A stretch of DNA of 33,196 nt from Bacteroidia bacterium. Lineage in GTDB: Bacteria; Bacteroidota; Bacteroidia; Bacteroidales; GWF2-35-48. Each line of letters begins with the position of its first letter. The stretch's first letter is position 1. The notes under the pieces were generated by a model. That model had not been told where the DNA came from, made no database searches, and worked only from the letters and a program-made list of their open reading frames with translations. The stretch covers positions 1 to 33,196 of the forward strand of contig JACREX010000009.1 of the NCBI GenBank assembly GCA_016212695.1, in the 5' to 3' direction. The position numbers and the translations under genes are program-made. Shown in pieces: positions 20,876-29,723 of the stretch.

Positions 20876-21004
20876 CTATTTTATGATTATTTTCTCCATC
20901 TTTAGCAAATTATAATCATTCACTTTTACCATGTAAACTCCTTTTGCAAGATGCGATATATCGAAAGTAACTTTTATGGAGGTGTAATTGAATGGATTAA
21001 ATTG
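20876..21004 (-). pseudogene. Orphan type IX secretion C-terminal sorting domain
   Basis: A 42-codon open stretch between stop codons reads QFNPFNYTSIKVTFDISHLA then KGVYMVKVNDYNLLKMEKII and ends in IK. This is the end of the Por/T9SS sorting tail (pattern NPF..T.I.F.IS.LAKGVY.V.V). It has no start codon and nothing in frame upstream, so it is the leftover 3' end of a secreted protein gene. It lies 8 bases past the NUDIX gene. It shows that this lineage had, and probably has, type IX secretion. Confidence 0.8.
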
Positions 21005-21011
21005 TTACATT

Positions 21012-22100
21012 TTATTTAAAAATCTTGAAATGCATTACATCGGCAAGGATCCTGAATTCATGCTCAAAATTGGGAGTAAAAATATTTTTCCCGAGATTAT
21101 CATTAATTTCTTTTAATGACCAGAATTTCCCCTCATCCACTTCAACGGGATTAGTAGTGATATCTTTTGCATTGCGGGTGGCAAACATAAATATAAGTTC
21201 TGATTCCACATCGGAAACCCATTTGTATTTTGAAATTAAATTTGCCGAAAAATTTTTTATGCCGGTTTCTTCAAAGGCTTCTCTTTTAAGCGCGATTTCG
21301 AGGGTTTCGTTAACGGAAATATGGCCGCCTACGGCAGTGTCCCATTTACCCGGCTGGATAAGTTTTGACATGGGCCGCTTCTGCAGGAATATTTTTTTAT
21401 TATTATTTATAATGTGCAAATGCACCACAGGATGCAGTAATTCTTTATTCTGATGGCATGCCGTACGCGTGGCTTTTCCAAGCACTTTGCCATCTTCGTC
21501 AACAACAGGCAGCCACTCTTCATTTGCAACATTTTTCCTGATCTTTATCTTTTGATACAAAATTTCAAAAAGAAAATATGCCCCGAAGATGATGTAAAAA
21601 AGCCCGGTGCTGATAAAGACCCATGCTTCTTTCGACATATAAAAAGCCGAATAAAAAACAAGCAGGGTGTGAATTGAAAAAATGAAAAAAAGAATTTTGA
21701 TGCTGCGGTTGAATTGCTTCAGTTGGGCTTCATTAATACTCATGTCTTTCATATACCGCTGCGTCATTTTTCCCATGATGTTCAGTGGGGAGAATGCCGA
21801 TAATCCCAGGATGGCGCACAGAATAACGCCTATTAATGCTGGTTTCAGCTTGAAGAAAACATCGTTGTCGAGCAGAAAAGAAATAAGACCCAGCGCAACT
21901 ATTAAAACTGTGTCAAACAAAACAAATTTGTCAACGATTTTTTCTTTTATATATGTAAAGGCAAACTGCCCGATTCCAAACGCTACGGCGACTATTAAAC
22001 CAATGGTTGTTCCCCATATTTCATCGGCAATAATAAATACGATGAGCGGAATAAATCCGGGAAGAAATTTTTTTAGCAGGTCCAATTTATTCATCAGCAA
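21012..22100 (-). CDS. Membrane protein fused to a NUDIX hydrolase
   Basis: The 362-residue protein has two halves. Residues about 10-182 hold five or six hydrophobic segments (for example FLPGFIPLIVFIIADEIWG and LLVFYSAFY), resembling small septation-type (VC0807-like) membrane proteins. Residues about 195-362 form a NUDIX domain with a complete box, GHISVNE TLEIALK REAFEETGI (259-281). WLPVVDEDGKVLGKATR and FLQKRP resemble the isopentenyl-diphosphate-isomerase or YfcD branch. The substrate is unknown, and the fusion would tether a nucleotide- or prenyl-phosphate-acting enzyme to the inner membrane. No promoter was recognised. A second ATG two codons in could also be the start. Confidence 0.8.
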   Translation of the reverse strand: MLMNKLDLLKKFLPGFIPLIVFIIADEIWGTTIGLIVAVAFGIGQFAFTYIKEKIVDKFVLFDTVLIVALGLISFLLDNDVFFKLKPALIGVILCAILGLSAFSPLNIMGKMTQRYMKDMSINEAQLKQFNRSIKILFFIFSIHTLLVFYSAFYMSKEAWVFISTGLFYIIFGAYFLFEILYQKIKIRKNVANEEWLPVVDEDGKVLGKATRTACHQNKELLHPVVHLHIINNNKKIFLQKRPMSKLIQPGKWDTAVGGHISVNETLEIALKREAFEETGIKNFSANLISKYKWVSDVESELIFMFATRNAKDITTNPVEVDEGKFWSLKEINDNLGKNIFTPNFEHEFRILADVMHFKIFK

Positions 22101-22152
22101 ACAGAATCAGATTAAAGTCAAAAATTAAAAACATAAAGCCAATAAAATATAG

Positions 22153-22187
22153 CTTTCCACTTTCAGCTTTCCACTTTTCACTTAATT
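22153..22187. repeat. Heptamer array CTTTCCA
   Basis: CTTTCCA, CTTTCAG, CTTTCCA, CTTTTCA and CTTAATT follow one another in the 85-base gap between the regulator and the NUDIX gene. It has the same 7-bp period as the operon arrays but an unrelated unit. Confidence 0.85.
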
Positions 22188-22608
22188 ATACAGTGAGTTC
22201 TTTCAGGAATTTTTCAAATGCCTTGTTGATTTTTTCATCAAAATCCGAATGGAATTTATCGAAGGTTCTTACAAGTTTTTTCCCTTCTGCAGTAAGCGCC
22301 GTGCTCCCTCCGTCTTTTCCTCCACGGGTTTTTTCGAGAATGGGAAAGCCTAACATTTTTTCAATTTTTTTAAGGTTGTTCCATGTTTTTCTGTAGCTCA
22401 GGTTCAGCGCTTCGGTGGCGGCAGTGAGCGAACCCTCTTTCGCAATAGCTTTCAAAAGCAGCCATTTCCCGTCGCCTAAAATGCCATTCCCGGTATCGCT
22501 CTCGAGCCAGATTTTGTAGTTCAGTTTTATATCGGAGTATTTTACCTTTTTTGTTGTTTTGGTTACCCCGCTCATATGGTCTTCATGAGAATGCTTTGCT
22601 GGGTTCAT
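22186..22608 (-). CDS. ModE/LysR-type winged helix-turn-helix regulator
   Basis: A 140-residue protein whose residues about 30-110 match the N-terminal DNA-binding domain of ModE: KWLLLKAIAKEGSLTAATEA, LNLSYRKTWNNLKKIEKMLG, EKTRGGKDGGSTALTAEGKK. The molybdate-binding TOBE domains of full ModE are missing, so the signal sensed is unknown. Such stand-alone forms often regulate molybdenum or metal genes, but none are adjacent. The start could instead be Met-12, since the first residues (HSHEDH) look like an added stretch. A GATAC inverted repeat lies at its promoter and suggests autoregulation. Confidence 0.8.
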   Translation of the reverse strand: MNPAKHSHEDHMSGVTKTTKKVKYSDIKLNYKIWLESDTGNGILGDGKWLLLKAIAKEGSLTAATEALNLSYRKTWNNLKKIEKMLGFPILEKTRGGKDGGSTALTAEGKKLVRTFDKFHSDFDEKINKAFEKFLKELTV

Positions 22609-22638
22609 AATTCTGAATAATTAAAATTTGATGCTGAG

Positions 22639-22658
22639 CAAAGATACAAAAAAGTATC
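22639..22658 (-). promoter_or_regulatory. -7 box and palindromic operator candidate of the ModE-like gene
   Basis: TATCTTTG (minus strand, plus 22639-22646) fits the -7 consensus about 35 bases upstream of the start. Overlapping it is the inverted repeat GATAC (22643-22647), six A, GTATC (22654-22658). A dimeric winged-helix protein bound there would block the promoter. There is no good TTG at the -33 position. Confidence 0.45.
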
Positions 22659-22660
22659 AT

Positions 22661-23914
22661 CTATATTTTAATTCTATCCAACTGCTTTTTCAATTTCCTT
22701 TTTAATAATTCAAAAGCAACGCTATCGGATTTTTTTACCGGATCGGCAGCCGGCGATTCCATTTTCAACGGATTGACGGGCACGCCGTTTTTAAACACGC
22801 TGAAATCGAGATGCGGGCCTGTGGAAAGGCCGGTTGAACCCACATAGCCTATTACATCGCCCTGCGAGACGTTCGCCCCTATTTTTATTCCTTTCCGGAA
22901 ACCCGACAGGTGCATATACGAAGTGATGTACCCGTTATTATGTTTAATTTTTATGATATTCCCAGCGCCGCTGTCATACACGGCCATTATTATTTTTCCA
23001 TTGCCGATCGTGTGAACAGGAGAGCCCACGGGCGCCGCATAATCAATGCCAAAATGCGACGTGTATATTTTTAATACCGGATGAAAACGCGAACTCGTGA
23101 ATTTTGAAGTTATCCTTGAAAATTTCATCGGAGCCTTAAGAAATGCTTTGCGCAGGCTGTTGCCATTATCATCAAAAAATACAACAACATCATTTTGCAA
23201 AAAAGGAATGGCATAATAATTTTTTCCCCGGTGATTGAAACAGGCAGCCGCTATTTTTGAAACGCCCATCGGCGCTGAATCGGCAAACTGCTCTTCATAG
23301 ATCACTTTGAACGAATCGCTTTTTTTCAGATCAAAAAAATCTATGGTCCATGCATAGATTTCCGATAATTTCACGGCAACTTCAATATTAATATCATTTT
23401 CTTCCATAGTTTTCCAGAGCGACGACTCAATGGTTGCCGAGGCAGATTTTTCTATGGTCGTTACTTCTTTTTGTTCGCGCGTAACATTCACCGTATCGTT
23501 CAGGTTGAACATGATAAATTCGGCAGGCGAATGTTCATAAACAAAATACTGTACCTTGATTAAACTGTCCATTGTGCAGAAAGCAGCATATTTTTTACCT
23601 GCTTTGATCTTCCTTAGATTAAAAACCGTATCGGAACAATTGATGATTTTATCTATCACTTTCGGGGGAACATTCAGTTTATTAAGAATTGTTGAAATAT
23701 TCTGCCCGGCCTTGACTTTTCCCCGGATTATATTGAAGGAATCTATAGGCAAACCATATTCCCTGATAATGATTGGCTCAGGTTCGGTATATGGAATAAT
23801 ATCTGTGATCTCTTTATATTCATAAATATAATACACCGTTGCCGAAGCAATGATTAACATGAAAAGTAAGATCAACCCTGCTATCTTTAAAACCGACTTG
23901 CTGATGAAAGACAT
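22661..23914 (-). CDS. M23-family metallopeptidase (peptidoglycan DD-endopeptidase type)
   Basis: A 417-residue envelope protein with one N-terminal membrane segment (about 10-30), a middle region with an OapA/LysM-like stretch (IRGKVKAGQNISTILNKLNV), and a C-terminal LytM domain (about 280-385). Zinc and catalytic positions visible are H287 and D291 in SHFGIDYAAP, H335 in SYMHLSGF and H368 in GPHLDFSVFKNG. The usual HxH ends here as HxD, with D370 where the second zinc-binding histidine is expected. It may cut cell-wall cross-links or be a weakened, regulatory member. It lies upstream of the ModE-like gene and downstream of leuS. Confidence 0.87.
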   Translation of the reverse strand: MSFISKSVLKIAGLILLFMLIIASATVYYIYEYKEITDIIPYTEPEPIIIREYGLPIDSFNIIRGKVKAGQNISTILNKLNVPPKVIDKIINCSDTVFNLRKIKAGKKYAAFCTMDSLIKVQYFVYEHSPAEFIMFNLNDTVNVTREQKEVTTIEKSASATIESSLWKTMEENDINIEVAVKLSEIYAWTIDFFDLKKSDSFKVIYEEQFADSAPMGVSKIAAACFNHRGKNYYAIPFLQNDVVVFFDDNGNSLRKAFLKAPMKFSRITSKFTSSRFHPVLKIYTSHFGIDYAAPVGSPVHTIGNGKIIMAVYDSGAGNIIKIKHNNGYITSYMHLSGFRKGIKIGANVSQGDVIGYVGSTGLSTGPHLDFSVFKNGVPVNPLKMESPAADPVKKSDSVAFELLKRKLKKQLDRIKI

Positions 23915-23925
23915 TTATTTAATTT

Positions 23926-24003
23926 GTGATTTATGATTTAAGATTTAGGGTTATTGTCATGTTGAGCGAAGTCGAAACATGTGATTTGCGAATTGTGATT
24001 TAA
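23926..24003. repeat. GTGATTT heptamers flanking a GAGC/AGTCGA hairpin
   Basis: GTGATTT, ATGATTT, AAGATTT on the left and GTGATTT, GCGAATT, GTGATTT on the right surround a 24-base element at 23958-23981. The element pairs CATGTT with AACATG around GAGCGAAGTCGA. This hairpin type is a familiar dispersed repeat in Bacteroidota. The whole occupies the 89-base gap between leuS and the peptidase gene. Confidence 0.85.
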
Positions 24004-27000
24004 TCATACTACAACATTAATTATTTTACCTGCAACAATGATGAATTTTTTCGGTGTTTTCCCGTCGAGCCATTTTTGCGACAATTCGTGTTTTAATATG
24101 GTGTCCTGTATTTCTTCATTAGAGATTCCCATCGGTAATTCAAGGTTGTACCTGGTTTTGCCATTGAAAGAAACCGGGTAATTGAACGTGTTTTCTTTCA
24201 GGTAATTTTCATCATATTCCGGAAATTTTGCATTGCAGATGCTTTCTTTGTTCCCGAGCTGATTCCACAATTCTTCGGCTATATGGGGAGCAAAGGGTGA
24301 AAGAATTATCACAAGGGGTTCAATGATTTTTTTCTTGCTGCATTTCAGGTCTGTGAATTCGTTCACGCAAATCATGAATGCGCTCACAGAAGTGTTGAAC
24401 GAAAAATTTTCAATGTCTTCCCTGATTTTTTTAATCGTTTTGTGGAGTATTTTCAGTTCTTCTTTTGTAGGCTCACCGTCTGAAACAGAAAAATTATTTT
24501 CCTTGCCGTGGCAGAGCCTCCAGAGTTTCCTCAGGAATTTATGTACACCTTCGATCCCGTTCGTGTCCCAGGGTTTCGCCTGTTCAAGCGGGCCAAGAAA
24601 CATTTCATACATACGCAAAGTATCAGCACCGTATTTTTCGATAATTCCTTCTTGTTTAATAGAACCATCTTCATTATAAGTATTATCAGGTGGAATTACA
24701 TTAAGTTTTGATTTTGAAAGCTTCTCAACTATAGGAGTTGTAAAAAAATTACCTGAATTATTATTTTTCGGATTAAGGGGATACCAATTTTCTTTAGTAA
24801 TTTTATCATTATAACCTGATATTATCCAATATCCGTCTTTGCAAACAAAAACTGAATAAGTAGGAGAAAAATTTCCTCGCCATTTTTTGAAACTAATAAA
24901 ATCAAATAATGTATGATCTTGAGTACAATAAATTGGAATATTAAATTTTATCATTTTTGTTTTGTCTTTATCTTCAAGATGATTTAAATTAGTAAGCACT
25001 TCGTCTGCCATATCCGCGCTATAATATACTTCAGCATCTATTTTATTCCCATTTTTATCTTTGATTTCATAAATACCATTACACCAAATATAATTGTATG
25101 TAGTAGTTATGGGTTGATCTTTTAAAAAATATGGTGTTATTGAGTGTATTAGTTCGGAAACCCCCAGTATCATCCCCTGATTTATCAGTTTTTTGAACGG
25201 TTCCTCTTCACAAACCAACCCGAGATCAAATAAAAATTTATTCCAGAAACGCGCGTAGATCAAATGGCCGGTAGCATGCTCTGCGCCCCCGATATACAAG
25301 TCCACATTTCTCCAGTATTCATCGGCTTTTTTTGAAACTAATTCTTTATCATTATGCGGGTCCATGTATCTCAGGTAATAAGCCGATGAACCTGCAAATC
25401 CAGGCATGGTGCTCAGTTCGTAAGGGTAGCCGTCCGCATTTTTCCAGTTCTTCGCCCTTCCCAGCGGGGGTTCGCCTTTTTCTGTGGGCAGGTAAACATC
25501 CACTTCGGATAATTCAAGAGGAAGATTTTTTTCATCAACCGGATACGGTATTTCATCCTTGAAATAAATTGGGAAGGGTTCGCCCCAGTAACGCTGGCGG
25601 CTGAATATGGCATCGCGCAGGCGATAGTTGATCTTGCGTTTGCCGATTCCCATTTTCTCTATTTCATCATTGATTTTTACAATGGCATCTTTTGCTACAA
25701 GCCCATTGATGATCTCTGAATTTATTACGACCCCGTCTTTGGAATCAAATGCTCCCTGCGAAATATCGCCTCCTGCTATGACTTCAGTAATAGGCAATCC
25801 GAAATGTTTTGCAAAAGCATAATCCCTGCTGTCGTGCGCAGGTACGGCCATGATAGCGCCCGTGCCGTATCCTGCCAGCACATAGTCGCTAATCCATATC
25901 TGGATATTCTGTTTTGTGAAAGGGTTGAATGCACAGGCGCCAGTAAATTGCCCGTTTATTTTTTTCACTTCAGCCATGCGTTCCCGTTCTGTCCGTTTTT
26001 TGGTTTCTTCACGATATGTATTTACATCTTTTTTGTATTCGGAAGTGGTGATTTCATCAACATATTCATGCTCCGGCGCAAGCACCATGAAGGTGGCCCC
26101 GTAGATTGTGTCGGGCCTTGTGGTAAAGATTAAAAGTTTTTTGTTTGTATTGATAATATCGAAATTTATTTCAGCGCCTTCCGACCTGCCAATCCAGAAA
26201 CGCTGCATTTCTTTCAACGATTCGGTCCAGTCAATGGTGTCTAATCCATTAAGCAATCGCCCGGCATAAGCGGATATTCTCAGCGACCACTGCTTCATTT
26301 CTTTTTGAACTACCGGATGTCCGCCGCGAACGGAAAAACCGTCTTTCACCTCGTCGTTGGCCAGTACGGTTCCCAGTGCGGGACACCAGTTCACCATCGT
26401 GTCTGCGAGGTACGCAATGCGATAGTTTAATAATATTTCCTGCTGTTCTTTTTCACTTTTGTTTTTCCATTCTGCTGCAGAAAAAATGAGTTGTTCGGTG
26501 CAGGATGCATCAATATTTTTGGTTCCGTTTTTTTCAAACTCGTCAATAAGATTTCCGATCGGTTCGGCCTTGTTGGTTTTGTTGTCGTACCAATGCCTGA
26601 ACATCTGCAGAAATGCCCATTGTGTCCATTTATAATATTTCGGATCACAGGTTCTCACCTCGCGGCTCCAGTCAAAAGAAAATCCAATTTTATCAAGCTG
26701 CTCCCTGTACCGTTTGATATTATTTTCTGTTGTCAGCGCCGGATGCTGCCCTGTCTGAATTGCATATTGTTCAGCCGGAAGACCGAATGCATCAAAACCC
26801 ATGGGATGAAGAACATTGAATCCCTGCAGCCTTTTGAATCTTGAATAAATATCCGATGCAATATACCCCAGCGGATGCCCCACATGCAGGCCTGCTCCCG
26901 AAGGATAGGGAAACATATCGAGCACGTAAAATTTAGGTTTGCCGTGGTCAATATCAACTTTGTAAATTTCCTTTTCTTTCCAGTATTTTTGCCACTTTTC

Positions 27001-27027
27001 TTCTATCGCTTTAAAATTATAATCCAT
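24004..27027 (-). CDS. leuS: Leucyl-tRNA synthetase with enlarged insertion
   Basis: Charges tRNA-Leu; a class I enzyme. In 1007 residues it has HVGH at 48-51 (HIGH motif), an editing domain (with [14 protein letters not shown]), NQGMILG near 615 and KLSKS at 769-773, then the anticodon-binding end with [20 protein letters not shown]. Bacteroides enzymes are roughly 920-950 residues, so this is longer. The extra length is mainly between NQGMILG and KLSKS, a leucine-specific region, plus a short [14 protein letters not shown] after KLSKS. DNA for that region (about 24720-25150) is visibly richer in A and T than the rest of the gene. Catalytic motifs are intact, so it is probably functional. 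Confidence 0.95.
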   Translation of the reverse strand: MDYNFKAIEEKWQKYWKEKEIYKVDIDHGKPKFYVLDMFPYPSGAGLHVGHPLGYIASDIYSRFKRLQGFNVLHPMGFDAFGLPAEQYAIQTGQHPALTTENNIKRYREQLDKIGFSFDWSREVRTCDPKYYKWTQWAFLQMFRHWYDNKTNKAEPIGNLIDEFEKNGTKNIDASCTEQLIFSAAEWKNKSEKEQQEILLNYRIAYLADTMVNWCPALGTVLANDEVKDGFSVRGGHPVVQKEMKQWSLRISAYAGRLLNGLDTIDWTESLKEMQRFWIGRSEGAEINFDIINTNKKLLIFTTRPDTIYGATFMVLAPEHEYVDEITTSEYKKDVNTYREETKKRTERERMAEVKKINGQFTGACAFNPFTKQNIQIWISDYVLAGYGTGAIMAVPAHDSRDYAFAKHFGLPITEVIAGGDISQGAFDSKDGVVINSEIINGLVAKDAIVKINDEIEKMGIGKRKINYRLRDAIFSRQRYWGEPFPIYFKDEIPYPVDEKNLPLELSEVDVYLPTEKGEPPLGRAKNWKNADGYPYELSTMPGFAGSSAYYLRYMDPHNDKELVSKKADEYWRNVDLYIGGAEHATGHLIYARFWNKFLFDLGLVCEEEPFKKLINQGMILGVSELIHSITPYFLKDQPITTTYNYIWCNGIYEIKDKNGNKIDAEVYYSADMADEVLTNLNHLEDKDKTKMIKFNIPIYCTQDHTLFDFISFKKWRGNFSPTYSVFVCKDGYWIISGYNDKITKENWYPLNPKNNNSGNFFTTPIVEKLSKSKLNVIPPDNTYNEDGSIKQEGIIEKYGADTLRMYEMFLGPLEQAKPWDTNGIEGVHKFLRKLWRLCHGKENNFSVSDGEPTKEELKILHKTIKKIREDIENFSFNTSVSAFMICVNEFTDLKCSKKKIIEPLVIILSPFAPHIAEELWNQLGNKESICNAKFPEYDENYLKENTFNYPVSFNGKTRYNLELPMGISNEEIQDTILKHELSQKWLDGKTPKKFIIVAGKIINVVV

Positions 27028-27050
27028 AATATTGAATTTTTCAAAAATTG

Positions 27051-27080
27051 CAAAAATATTAAAAAATACGGATACTACAA
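27051..27080 (-). promoter_or_regulatory. Bacteroidota-type promoter of leuS
   Basis: On the minus strand TTG (plus CAA at 27078-27080) precedes TATTTTTG (plus 27051-27058) with a 19-base spacer, the family consensus. Predicted transcription starts about 17 bases before the leuS ATG. Confidence 0.6.
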
Positions 27081-27110
27081 TTTGCAGAAACCATGCGATA
27101 ATTTTCTAAA

Positions 27111-27148
27111 TTTACCCATAGTTTTTTAAAGTTTATACTATGGGCAAA
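27111..27148 (-). terminator. Inverted repeat between the polyferredoxin gene and leuS
   Basis: TTTACCCATAG (27111-27121) and CTATGGGCAAA (27138-27148) face each other over a 16-base AT-rich loop. In minus-strand RNA the one mismatch becomes a G-U pair, so all 11 positions pair, which favours that direction. It may end the upstream transcript, although no U-run follows, or it may be an operator upstream of the leuS promoter. Confidence 0.45.
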
Positions 27149-27225
27149 TTAATCGGCTTAGTCTTTTTTACATAAGATGCTGTCTGAAAAGAAAGATAAA
27201 TTATTAATATCAGGTTTCAGGTTTA

Positions 27226-29172
27226 TTAGTCTTTATGAATTACTTTTCCTTTTCGTGAAAATTTAAACGGATTTTCAATTTTATCGTAGTCTCCGTTTTT
27301 GTATTTAACCATCAGCGAATCATTGCTGAGCGAAATGAAAATATTTATACTGTCGGTATAGTTATTAATAAAATAAATTCTTGCAACAGGGCATCCATCA
27401 GACAGTTTTGTTTCAAGCGCCACCACTCCGGTATCATCAGACAAATGACTTTCGAGGTATGGCAGCCATTGGTTAAACTGAGGATATGCTGCCTGGTCCA
27501 TAGGTATTTCGTAAATTGATAGTGTAGAAGTATCCCGTTTTTCGTACCTGTTAAAAGTTTCATGAAAAGGTTTGAACATTTGTTGCAAAAAAGTGTTTCC
27601 GGTTATTGTCTTTGTGTTTCTATCAATAGATAACACTTTAAAATTTACAGCCGCTGTGTTTTTATTGCCGTATGATTCAAAAATTACTTCTTTGCATTCT
27701 ATTGTCGCTTTTATTTTTTCGATGTTAAGAACATTATTGTCATAATAAACTGTTGCAATAACCGGCTCACCATACCTGGTTTCAAAACCATAAATCCCTT
27801 TTTGCTGTTCAAGAAGCGTTGTCAGGTAAAATGCATCGTATTTATCGAAAAAATTTCCTATACCAAACATTGTACAGTTCATCTGTGCTATTTCCGACCC
27901 GGGTGTTTGTACCATGTATTTTACCGGAGAAAATATAGCTTCAGTTACAGCTTTTTCATTTATACTATCAGGATCATAATATACTTTAACAGTATACGAA
28001 TTCACATAGGTTTTTACCCCGATAATGCCTTTCACTTCGCGCATTTGTGACACAAAGGCCATAGAACTTCCATAACATTTAATATCTTTCAATCCCGATT
28101 TTATAAATATTTCCGCGTGTTTCATCTGTTCTTCGCTACCCCATTGCTCATTCACAGTGGGAAGTTCCGTATTTTTTCCTAAGAATATCCCTCCGGCAAC
28201 AAGCACAACAATTAAAGTGGCAGGCAGCCATTTCAGGTTTTTCCGGTTAATCATCAACGTATCTTTTTGCGGACATACGGTTATGCAATCGCCACACATA
28301 TTGCAGTCAATATGATTGATTTTTACCGGCCCGTTCGATACGTTGATCCCCTGCGGGCAAGCTCTGTCGCAATGCTTGCAGTTGGTGCATGTATCATCAT
28401 TTCTATATATTCTGAAAAGAGGGATAATGATACCATCTTTCAATCGGATTACTTCTATCAGGAAGGCAATGGCAATAACAGCAGTCATTGGAATGATCCA
28501 TCTTACTGAAGTTCCGGCCAGCAGCACGATCCAGTAAATGCCAAAGATCACGGCAAACACGGGAAAATAGGTAAACAGATTTGAAACTGCGCCAAGCGGA
28601 CAAAAATATTTGCACCAGGCCTGGCGGATAAAAACAGATCCGATAATTGTTATAACCAGTGCAATTACAGCAAAAATGATATCCACATCACCTGAAAAAC
28701 CGGTAAAAGCAGCATAGTATGGATCGAATTTTTTGCAAAAAAGTTCGCTTGATTCAATGGTAAAATAAAAAGTTAAAAAAAGCAGGGCATATTTAAATAT
28801 TCGCAAACTTTTATCGGCAATTCCCTTAGGGGTAAACTGCATTTTAAACTTCCGGCCAATGTCTCCGAGCCATTCAGTAACAGTACCTACAGGGCAGATG
28901 TACCCGCAAAACAATTTACTGAAAATAATAATTCCAAGTATCAGGGTAAATCCCATTACAATCTGCATACTGGTCATAGAGCAGACAAGCGAATTATTTG
29001 CAAGGAGACTTGAAAAAGCGAGCATGCCGCTGAAAGGGCAATATGTTTCAAAATCGGGCTCATACGCTATGTCTGTCCATAAGCGAACGACCATATACCC
29101 TAATAACGTTAAAACAGTCCATTGCAGAATAAGCCTGTAATAATTGAATTTATGTTTCTTATTTTTCATCAT
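27226..29172 (-). CDS. Membrane 4Fe-4S polyferredoxin with HMA-like C-terminus
   Basis: A 648-residue inner-membrane protein. The N-terminal half has several membrane segments and two NapH/NosR-type motifs, CGYICPVG (C89, C93) and WCKYFCPLG (C187, C191). Two 4Fe-4S clusters follow at C262-C265-C268-C272 and C290-C293-C296-C300. After another membrane segment (314-331), residues about 355-420 and 430-500 look like heavy-metal-associated folds (GVKTYVNSYTVKVYYDPDS) but keep a single cysteine (C366) instead of CxxC. It may move electrons through the membrane, perhaps in copper handling as with CcoG. The partners are not in this window. Confidence 0.82.
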   Translation of the reverse strand: MMKNKKHKFNYYRLILQWTVLTLLGYMVVRLWTDIAYEPDFETYCPFSGMLAFSSLLANNSLVCSMTSMQIVMGFTLILGIIIFSKLFCGYICPVGTVTEWLGDIGRKFKMQFTPKGIADKSLRIFKYALLFLTFYFTIESSELFCKKFDPYYAAFTGFSGDVDIIFAVIALVITIIGSVFIRQAWCKYFCPLGAVSNLFTYFPVFAVIFGIYWIVLLAGTSVRWIIPMTAVIAIAFLIEVIRLKDGIIIPLFRIYRNDDTCTNCKHCDRACPQGINVSNGPVKINHIDCNMCGDCITVCPQKDTLMINRKNLKWLPATLIVVLVAGGIFLGKNTELPTVNEQWGSEEQMKHAEIFIKSGLKDIKCYGSSMAFVSQMREVKGIIGVKTYVNSYTVKVYYDPDSINEKAVTEAIFSPVKYMVQTPGSEIAQMNCTMFGIGNFFDKYDAFYLTTLLEQQKGIYGFETRYGEPVIATVYYDNNVLNIEKIKATIECKEVIFESYGNKNTAAVNFKVLSIDRNTKTITGNTFLQQMFKPFHETFNRYEKRDTSTLSIYEIPMDQAAYPQFNQWLPYLESHLSDDTGVVALETKLSDGCPVARIYFINNYTDSINIFISLSNDSLMVKYKNGDYDKIENPFKFSRKGKVIHKD

Positions 29173-29196
29173 TTTACTTTTAAATTTTTATAACAA

Positions 29197-29204
29197 CAAA
29201 AATA
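29197..29204 (-). promoter_or_regulatory. Possible -7 box for the polyferredoxin gene
   Basis: TATTTTTG on the minus strand, about 25 bases before the start codon, fits TAnnTTTG. No upstream TTG at the usual distance. Confidence 0.3.
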
Positions 29205-29257
29205 CAAATATTAAATTTTAGTTCCTTAGTATAAATTTAAAAATGGCTTGAAAATTT

Positions 29258-29297
29258 GAGACTCGTTACAAACTACCGATAGCATGGGCTCGTTATA
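29258..29297. other. Intergenic block with CTCGTTA direct repeat
   Basis: CTCGTTA occurs at 29262-29268 and 29289-29295, around ACAAACTACCGATAGCATGG. It sits between the RhuM remnant and the polyferredoxin gene. It looks like part of a dispersed intergenic repeat, but a single copy in this window cannot prove that. Confidence 0.35.
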
Positions 29298-29310
29298 TTC
29301 TGAAATTATT

Positions 29311-29710
29311 TTATTCTTTTAAATACCTCTTAATTTCTTTATCGAAATCTGACTCTATGGGTTGAACTTTATTATACTCAGAATATTCTTTCAACGCCTT
29401 TTCATCGGCTTCCTTTTTAGAAACTTTCCCTTTACTTTTTAAAACCTCAAATCTGTTAAATCCTTCGTTTGCCTTCATTCCGAACTACTCGAATTTTTCG
29501 AGTAGTTGCCTGTTCCATTAATTCTCCACTTTCAAAAATCTCTTTTAAATGGTAAGTAATGGTGTGCTCTTTAACGCCAAAAAGTTCAGCCATCATTTTT
29601 TGCGTAAGCCAAAGTGTTTCGTCCTGTATAAACACTTCAAACTTTACATCACCATTGGCTGTGGTATATAGGATAAAATTTTGTTTTGGCTGCAATTCGT
29701 AAGGGCTCAT
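29311..29710 (-). pseudogene. RhuM-family gene with middle deleted and frame shifted
   Basis: The N-terminal 84 codons (29710-29456, start MSPYELQPKQNF) match the DNA-binding start of RhuM proteins: ETLWLTQKMMAELFGVKEHT and TTRKIRVVRNEG. In another frame, 29478-29311 gives 55 residues matching the family's C-terminus: GFNRFEVLKSKGKVSKKEAD and YNKVQPIESDFDKEIKRYL. Full members are about 330 residues, so roughly 200 codons are missing. The joint holds GCAAACGA, a plausible short homology for the deletion. The gene starts 7 bases after the stop of a helicase remnant. Confidence 0.85.
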
Positions 29711-29723
29711 ATTTTTTTAAAGT

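Noticed and set aside
21682-22128. Plus-strand frame of 148 codons opposite the NUDIX gene
   Set aside because: Antisense to the membrane domain, and the NUDIX frame is clearly the real one.
24323-24679. Plus-strand frame opposite leuS
   Set aside because: Antisense shadow of the leuS anticodon-binding region.
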